Part shown: positions 13,832 through 16,310 of the stretch, piece by piece
How the letters are laid out: each line of letters opens with the position of its first letter
Position numbering within the stretch: position 1 is the stretch's first letter
Notes under the pieces: generated by a model
Seen by the model: only the letters and a program-made list of their open reading frames with translations
Database searches by the model: none
What the model was told of the DNA's origin: nothing
Made by a program: the position numbers and the translations under genes
Source: DASVNK01 sp964478815
Lineage (GTDB): Bacteria; Verrucomicrobiota; Verrucomicrobiia; Limisphaerales; SXQI01
Assembly: GCA_964478815.1 (NCBI GenBank)
Contig: CAYZKY010000141.1
Coordinates: 1-16,310, forward strand
Length of the DNA stretch: 16,310 nt
Direction: 5' to 3'

Positions 13832-15361
13832 ATGCCCACCTTGCTCACATTACTCATCGCCTGCCCGTTCCTGGGCGCGCTGGTCATCGCGTTGACTCCT
13901 GCTTCCTTCCGCTTCGCCGTGCGGCTGGTCGCGCTGGCCGCCACGCTGATCTCCTTGCTCCTGGGGACAGTCATGTTCCTCTCGTTCCCGGCGGGAACGG
14001 CCGGCTTTCGCCACGAGCAGATCATCCCGTGGGTTTCCTCGCTGGGGTTGAATTACCACGTCGGCGTGGATGGCATCAGCGTTGGGCTGGTCTTCATGGC
14101 GACGATTGTCGCGTTCGCGGCGGTCTGCGTGTCGCGAACGATCTTGGATCGGGAGAAGGAATTTTACGCGCTGCTCCTGGTGATGACCGGGGGAATCTTT
14201 GGAGCGTTTGCTTCGCTCGACTTGCTGTTCTTCTTCGTCTTCCACGAACTCGCGCTCATCCCGACGTTCCTGATGATCGGCATTTGGGGACGCGGCGAGA
14301 ACAAGAACTACGCGACGTTCAATATCACCCTTTACCTCACGGCGGGTGCGATGATCACGCTGGTCGGTCTGGCCGCGCTCTATCTGCAAGGCCAGCCGCG
14401 AACGTTCGACATGGTTGAACTGGCCCGGCAGTTTTCCCTGCGCCCGATGGCCCTGGCCTCGCAGCAAGCCATCTTCCCGCTGCTCCTGTTTGGTTTCGGC
14501 ATCCTGGTTTCCCTGTGGCCATTTCATACTTGGGCCCCGCTGGGCTACGGCGCCGCGCCGACCGCGACGGCGATGCTGCATGCCGGCGTGCTGAAGAAGT
14601 TCGGCCTCTATGGTCTGATCCGCGTCGCGATCCCGATGATGCCCGAGGCCGCGGCTTCGTGGGTCACCGTGATTTCGTATCTCTGCCTCGGCAACATTAT
14701 CTATTGCGGTTTTGTCGCCATGCGGCAGCGCGACCTGAATCTGCTGATCGGCAATTCCAGCGTAGCCCACATGGGATTCGTGTTCCTCGGCATCGCGAGC
14801 CTCAGCCTGGTGGGAATCACCGGCGCGGTCGTGATCATGGTCGCCCACGGATTGCTCGCCGCGCTTTCCTTCGCCATTTCGGGCCATATCGCCAAGGAAG
14901 CCGGGACGCTGGAGATGGAGAAGATGGGAGGCTTTCTGAAGTCCATGCCGTTTCTCGGATCGGTCTTTCTGATGGCGGCAATGGCCGGGTGCGGATTGCC
15001 CGGATTCGCCAACTTCGTGGGTGAAGCAATGACCCTTTTCGCGGCCTACCGCACCTTGCCGGTCGTCGTTTCCATCGCGGTCTGGGGTGGTCTGGTGATC
15101 GGTGCCATTTACATGCTGCGCGCCGTGCGTGCGATTCTGCATGGGCCCCTGCGCGAGGGCGCTCCGGAAGTGGCCGATGCGGTCGGTTGGTGGCGCAAAC
15201 TGCCGTTCGTGCTGCTGCTGCTGGGTCTCTTGGTGTTCGGCCTCTGGCCCCGGTTGCTCACGGACAAAATCCGGCCGAGCGTCGCGGCTTTGTTCCAAAC
15301 GCAAAGCATCGCCGCCGTTCCGAACTCGGCCGCCCTCCCGACTCCGCTCGATAACCGATGA
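13832..15361 (+). CDS. nuoM: NADH-quinone oxidoreductase subunit M (ND4-type) with non-canonical TM7
   Basis: NuoM is the middle antiporter-like proton channel. The ATG two bases after the nuoL stop gives 509 residues; a GTG at 13808 inside nuoL is possible but unnecessary. E139 in FHELALIPTFLMIG, K256 in AGVLKKFGLYGLIR, NSSVAHMGFV at 308-317 and E398 in GFANFVGE are the expected conserved positions. The TM7 motif is unusual. Where family members have a K-x-P-x-x-P-x-H-x-W-L-P-D pattern, this protein reads L225-V-S-L-W-P-F-H-T-W-A-P-L, so the channel lysine and the aspartate are both leucine. The gene is otherwise intact, so this looks like a genuine variant rather than decay. The stop overlaps the nuoN start (ATGA). 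Confidence 0.95.
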   Translation: MPTLLTLLIACPFLGALVIALTPASFRFAVRLVALAATLISLLLGTVMFLSFPAGTAGFRHEQIIPWVSSLGLNYHVGVDGISVGLVFMATIVAFAAVCVSRTILDREKEFYALLLVMTGGIFGAFASLDLLFFFVFHELALIPTFLMIGIWGRGENKNYATFNITLYLTAGAMITLVGLAALYLQGQPRTFDMVELARQFSLRPMALASQQAIFPLLLFGFGILVSLWPFHTWAPLGYGAAPTATAMLHAGVLKKFGLYGLIRVAIPMMPEAAASWVTVISYLCLGNIIYCGFVAMRQRDLNLLIGNSSVAHMGFVFLGIASLSLVGITGAVVIMVAHGLLAALSFAISGHIAKEAGTLEMEKMGGFLKSMPFLGSVFLMAAMAGCGLPGFANFVGEAMTLFAAYRTLPVVVSIAVWGGLVIGAIYMLRAVRAILHGPLREGAPEVADAVGWWRKLPFVLLLLGLLVFGLWPRLLTDKIRPSVAALFQTQSIAAVPNSAALPTPLDNR

Positions 15362-16310
15362 ACACGTCCTTGATTCTCTTGGAGCTTGGGGTCATTGGCT
15401 TGGGCCTGGCCATCATCCTGATCGATCTCTGGACTCCCGCCGACCGCAAACAGCGGTTGGGTTATTTCGCGGCCGCCGGGGTTGGTTTTCTGCTGCTGGC
15501 CAGTCTGTTTTGGCAGCCGGTCGGGCCGTCGTTCGGGTTCGCGAACACCTTGGTCGTCGATCCCCTCGCGATGTATTTCAAACGCTTTTCGCTGCTCGCC
15601 GCTTTTTTCGTGCTCCTGATGGCGACAGATTTCGCGGATCGCATTCCGGTGGCGATCGCGGAGTTTTACGCGCTCGTGTTGTTTGCGTTGGCGGGGATGC
15701 TCTTCGCGGCGTCATCCAACGACTTCGTCATGGTTTTCGTCTCGCTCGAACTGATCACCGTCACCTTCTACATATTGACCAGCTTTCAGCGCTCGCGGCC
15801 GAAGTCGCTGGAAGCCGGCGTCAAATATCTGGTGCTCGGAGCGCTTTCCACCGGCTTCACCTTGTTCGGCATTGCCCTGGTCTACGGCACGGCCCAGACG
15901 ACAAATTTCACCGAGATCGCGGCCAAGGCCGGAATCGTTTCCTCGCCCCTTTTCCTCCTCGGCCTGTTCTTGATTGTGGCCGGGCTCGGTTTCAAGATCG
16001 CGGCCTTCCCGTTCCAGATCTGGGCGCCGGATGTGTATCAAGGCTCCCCCGCGCCGATCACGGCCTTCCTGGCGGTCGGCTCGAAGGCGGCGGGTTTCGT
16101 GCTGTTGTTGCGTGTGCTCTTCGCGGCAGCTCCCAACGTCGCCGAAGCCTGGAAGAGCGTCCTGACGGTCATGACGATCGTCACCATCCTTTACGGAAAT
16201 CTGTGCGCCATTCCGCAGCGAAACCTCAAGCGACTGCTGGGCTACTCCAGCATCAGCAACGCCGGCTATCTGCTCCTGGGCGTCACGGCGGCCAACGCGG
16301 CGGGGGCCTC
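15358..16310 (+). CDS. nuoN: NADH-quinone oxidoreductase subunit N (ND2-type), 3' end outside window
   Basis: NuoN is the proximal antiporter-like proton channel. The frame opens with an ATG overlapping the nuoM stop and stays open for 317 codons to the window edge; family members are about 480-500 residues, so roughly a third is missing. The channel residues present are E131 in FVSLELITVTFYIL, K156 in GVKYLVLGALSTGF, K213 in GLGFKIAAFPFQIWAPDVYQG and K243 in GSKAAGF. CAIPQRNLKRLLGYSSISNAGYLLLG at 283-308 is also conserved. Unlike the neighbouring NuoM, the TM7 lysine (K213) is kept. No nuo gene is expected after it in the usual order. Confidence 0.96.
   Translation, partial: MNTSLILLELGVIGLGLAIILIDLWTPADRKQRLGYFAAAGVGFLLLASLFWQPVGPSFGFANTLVVDPLAMYFKRFSLLAAFFVLLMATDFADRIPVAIAEFYALVLFALAGMLFAASSNDFVMVFVSLELITVTFYILTSFQRSRPKSLEAGVKYLVLGALSTGFTLFGIALVYGTAQTTNFTEIAAKAGIVSSPLFLLGLFLIVAGLGFKIAAFPFQIWAPDVYQGSPAPITAFLAVGSKAAGFVLLLRVLFAAAPNVAEAWKSVLTVMTIVTILYGNLCAIPQRNLKRLLGYSSISNAGYLLLGVTAANAAGA

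Noticed and set aside
1..16310. CRISPR array, rRNA, insertion sequence or transposase
   Set aside because: No regularly spaced direct repeats, no rRNA-like sequence and no transposase or integrase motifs were seen on either strand.

Overview
The window reads as one long plus-strand respiratory locus: the complex I (NADH:quinone oxidoreductase) genes nuoB-nuoC-nuoD-nuoE, an interruption of about 1.9 kb, then nuoF-G-H-I-J-K-L-M and the first two thirds of nuoN, which runs off the right edge. The DNA is GC-rich. The protein style (C-terminal-extended NuoC, a short NuoG, small inserts in NuoF and NuoG, an unusual NuoM) reminds me of Verrucomicrobiota or a neighbouring PVC lineage. That placement is from memory of family sequences, not from a search.

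Left flank (1-1522). A strong hairpin and a C-rich, G-quadruplex-capable stretch precede two overlapping membrane-protein genes: an unnamed multi-span protein (100-648) and a rhombosortase-like rhomboid protease (645-1640). The protease frame contains a cluster of small hairpins between its two catalytic residues. It then continues through a G9 tract, a widespread type of palindromic repeat and the regulatory region of nuoB. A perfect 9-2-9 palindrome, TTTGTGAAA-AA-TTTCACAAA at 1473-1492, sits just upstream of nuoB and matches the operator type of the NADH-sensing repressor Rex. No nuoA is present.

First nuo block (1523-4532). NuoB, C, D and E form the quinone-reducing connection and part of the NADH module. 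They are tightly packed, with ATGA overlaps at C/D and D/E.

Interruption (4533-6403). Three bases after nuoE begins an AT-richer gene for a COG4637-like AAA/ABC-type ATPase. It is followed by a 56-residue ORF, a broken fragment of a tRNA-Gln gene, a 68-residue antitoxin-like ORF whose 3' end runs into a tRNA, and an intact tRNA-Gln(CUG) on the opposite strand with its own promoter. The repeated tRNA pieces and the compositional change suggest foreign DNA entered at or beside a tRNA gene and split the nuo operon.

Second nuo block (6404-16310). NuoF and NuoG carry FMN and the iron-sulphur chain, including the N7 ligand set. NuoH and NuoI form the quinone-site and N6 connection, and NuoJ, K, L, M and N form the proton-pumping arm. 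NuoL and NuoN keep the canonical channel lysines. NuoM lacks the lysine and aspartate normally found in its TM7 motif, which is the most notable protein-level oddity here.
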